This document shows, piece after piece, positions 4,922 through 5,702 of a stretch of 5,702 bases of DNA. The stretch lies in the NCBI GenBank assembly GCA_964609385.1, contig CAZSSM010000169.1:1-5702 (forward strand), in the 5' to 3' direction. The position numbers and the translations under genes are program-made. The notes below the pieces were generated by a model that worked only from the letters and a program-made list of their open reading frames with translations, made no database searches and was not told where the DNA came from. This DNA comes from CAZSSM01 sp964609385. GTDB taxonomy: Bacteria; Planctomycetota; Planctomycetia; Isosphaerales; Isosphaeraceae. How positions within the stretch are numbered: position 1 is the first letter of the stretch; each line of letters starts with the position of its first letter.

Positions 4922-5702
4922 TTAATCATCTTCTTCCCTATGCTCCGTTAATTCGGGGAGATCAGGGAAGAACTCCGGCGTTGGTTTGCCGACTCGCTCC
5001 ATCTCGGAGATGTCATGGGCTCCTTCGGCCCAGAGAACGTCGCCGGTCTCGATGTTCCAGAGGACCGAGTGGCCACAGGTTCTCCAGTTCTCGTCGGTCC
5101 AGTCCGCGAACGGCGTGTGCCAGAGTTCGAAGTGGGGCATCAGGGCGTAAATCCGCGTGACCTTGAACAGTTTCTGAAGCAACGCGCTGTGCTTCGACCA
5201 GATCGAATGAAGTTCCGGGAAGAGGAACGGGGCCACTCCGAGCGGTCGGTAGCGTCGATCCTCGCGCCATTCCGGGCACGAGCGGCGCAACCCACCCAGA
5301 GGGATTGTGGTCATCGGGAAGGTGAGATCATATCCGCGCCGAACCAAGGGCTGGGGACGTTCCCCCTGGGGATCGCTGAACCGGAGGGTCCGCTGATCCG
5401 ATTCGAGTTCGAAGTCGATCTGCGCGGGACTAGTCAAGCCCGCATTGCCGATCAATCCGGCCAGATGCCAACAACCAAGCAAAGGCCAGCTTCTCTCAAG
5501 ATTCGGGAAAAAACCTTCTTGGATAATCGAGGCATAATAATTAATATTTATATTTTCACAAGAGATATAAAAAGCACTTCTATGGTCGTGGGCGAGGTCG
5601 CGGGCGAGGGCAAGGGCGCGGTCGAGGTCGCGGGCGCGGGCGCGAGCGAGGGCGCGGGCGCGAGCGAGGGCGCGAGCGAGGGCGCGGGCGAGGGCGCGGT
5701 CG
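4922..5702 (-). CDS. Unrecognised protein with an Ala/Leu/Arg/Asp dipeptide tract, 5' end outside window
   Basis: The frame is open from the right edge to TAA at 4922-4924, giving 259 visible residues. Residues 1-41 are low complexity, alternating Ala or Asp with Leu, Arg or His. Residues 42-56 (FYISCENININYY) come from an AT-rich island but stay in frame. Residues 57-259 form a normal-looking, tryptophan-rich region (at least nine Trp), including WHTPFADWTDENW and VLWNIETGDVLWAEG, and end in an acidic tail (HREEDD). I do not recognise the domain. A TTG at 5480-5482 could be called as a start, but it has no good ribosome binding site, and the frame upstream has no stop for more than 70 codons, even through AT-rich sequence where the other frames stop. 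I therefore read it as a partial larger gene. Confidence 0.6.
   Translation of the reverse strand, partial: DRALARALARALARARALARARARDLDRALALARDLAHDHRSAFYISCENININYYASIIQEGFFPNLERSWPLLGCWHLAGLIGNAGLTSPAQIDFELESDQRTLRFSDPQGERPQPLVRRGYDLTFPMTTIPLGGLRRSCPEWREDRRYRPLGVAPFLFPELHSIWSKHSALLQKLFKVTRIYALMPHFELWHTPFADWTDENWRTCGHSVLWNIETGDVLWAEGAHDISEMERVGKPTPEFFPDLPELTEHREEDD
5582..5702. repeat. Degenerate hexanucleotide tandem repeat, coding on the minus strand
   Basis: On the plus strand the tract is built of six-base units GGCGCG, GGCGAG, GTCGAG, GTCGCG and AGCGAG and runs off the right edge. On the minus strand these read as GCC/GCT/GAC (Ala or Asp) alternating with CGC/CTC (Arg or Leu). Because the unit is a multiple of three, gain or loss of units changes protein length without shifting frame. 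The repeat has no stop codons in several frames on both strands, so openness alone does not prove coding; its continuity with the domain to the left does. Confidence 0.8.

Noticed and set aside
5582..5702. Plus-strand frame starting at ATG 5582, encoding a Gly/Glu/Ala-rich repeat, preceded by TATAAA-like sequence.
   Set aside because: The hexanucleotide repeat is open in several frames by construction, there is no well-placed ribosome binding site, and the minus-strand frame continues into a normal-looking domain.

Overview
The window is GC-rich, except for two short AT-rich islands. It looks like accessory chromosome from a large-genome bacterium. I favour a planctomycete, because of the long intergenic repeats, the hexanucleotide-built Ala/Leu/Arg/Asp-rich protein tract and the base composition. 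This is inference: there is no rRNA or other marker gene.

Left part (1-2038), plus strand. The last 33 codons of an upstream gene (perhaps succinyl-CoA ligase alpha subunit) are followed by an intact NUDIX hydrolase of the ADP-ribose pyrophosphatase type. Next comes a toxin-antitoxin locus. A good sigma70-like promoter and a strong ribosome binding site lead into an Xre/MbcA/ParS-type (DUF2384) antitoxin. A RES-domain toxin follows 27 nt later. The toxin is cut short at 114 codons, and a likely remnant of its C-terminus lies downstream in another frame, so the antitoxin appears to outlive a dead toxin.

Middle (2056-3626). A small minus-strand lipoprotein of unknown function converges on the toxin remnant. 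Upstream of it lies about 1.07 kb without a credible gene. Its right-hand 650 bases hold an ordered array of six copies of one hairpin-forming repeat, arranged as three head-to-head pairs that all end in GGGTGGCTGGGGACTG / CAGTCCCCAGCCACCC. The organisation resembles REP/BIME elements. Two hairpin classes keep pairing despite sequence change. This is the most interesting structure in the window.

Right part (3627-5702), minus strand. A gene that enters from beyond the right edge begins (as far as visible) with an (Ala/Asp)-(Leu/Arg) dipeptide tract encoded by hexanucleotide repeats, crosses an AT-rich island in frame, and ends in a tryptophan-rich domain I do not recognise. After an AT-rich spacer come the fluoride channel gene crcB and a sulfotransferase-like gene, joined by an ATGA stop/start overlap and so probably translationally coupled. 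The hairpin array lies just downstream of this pair.
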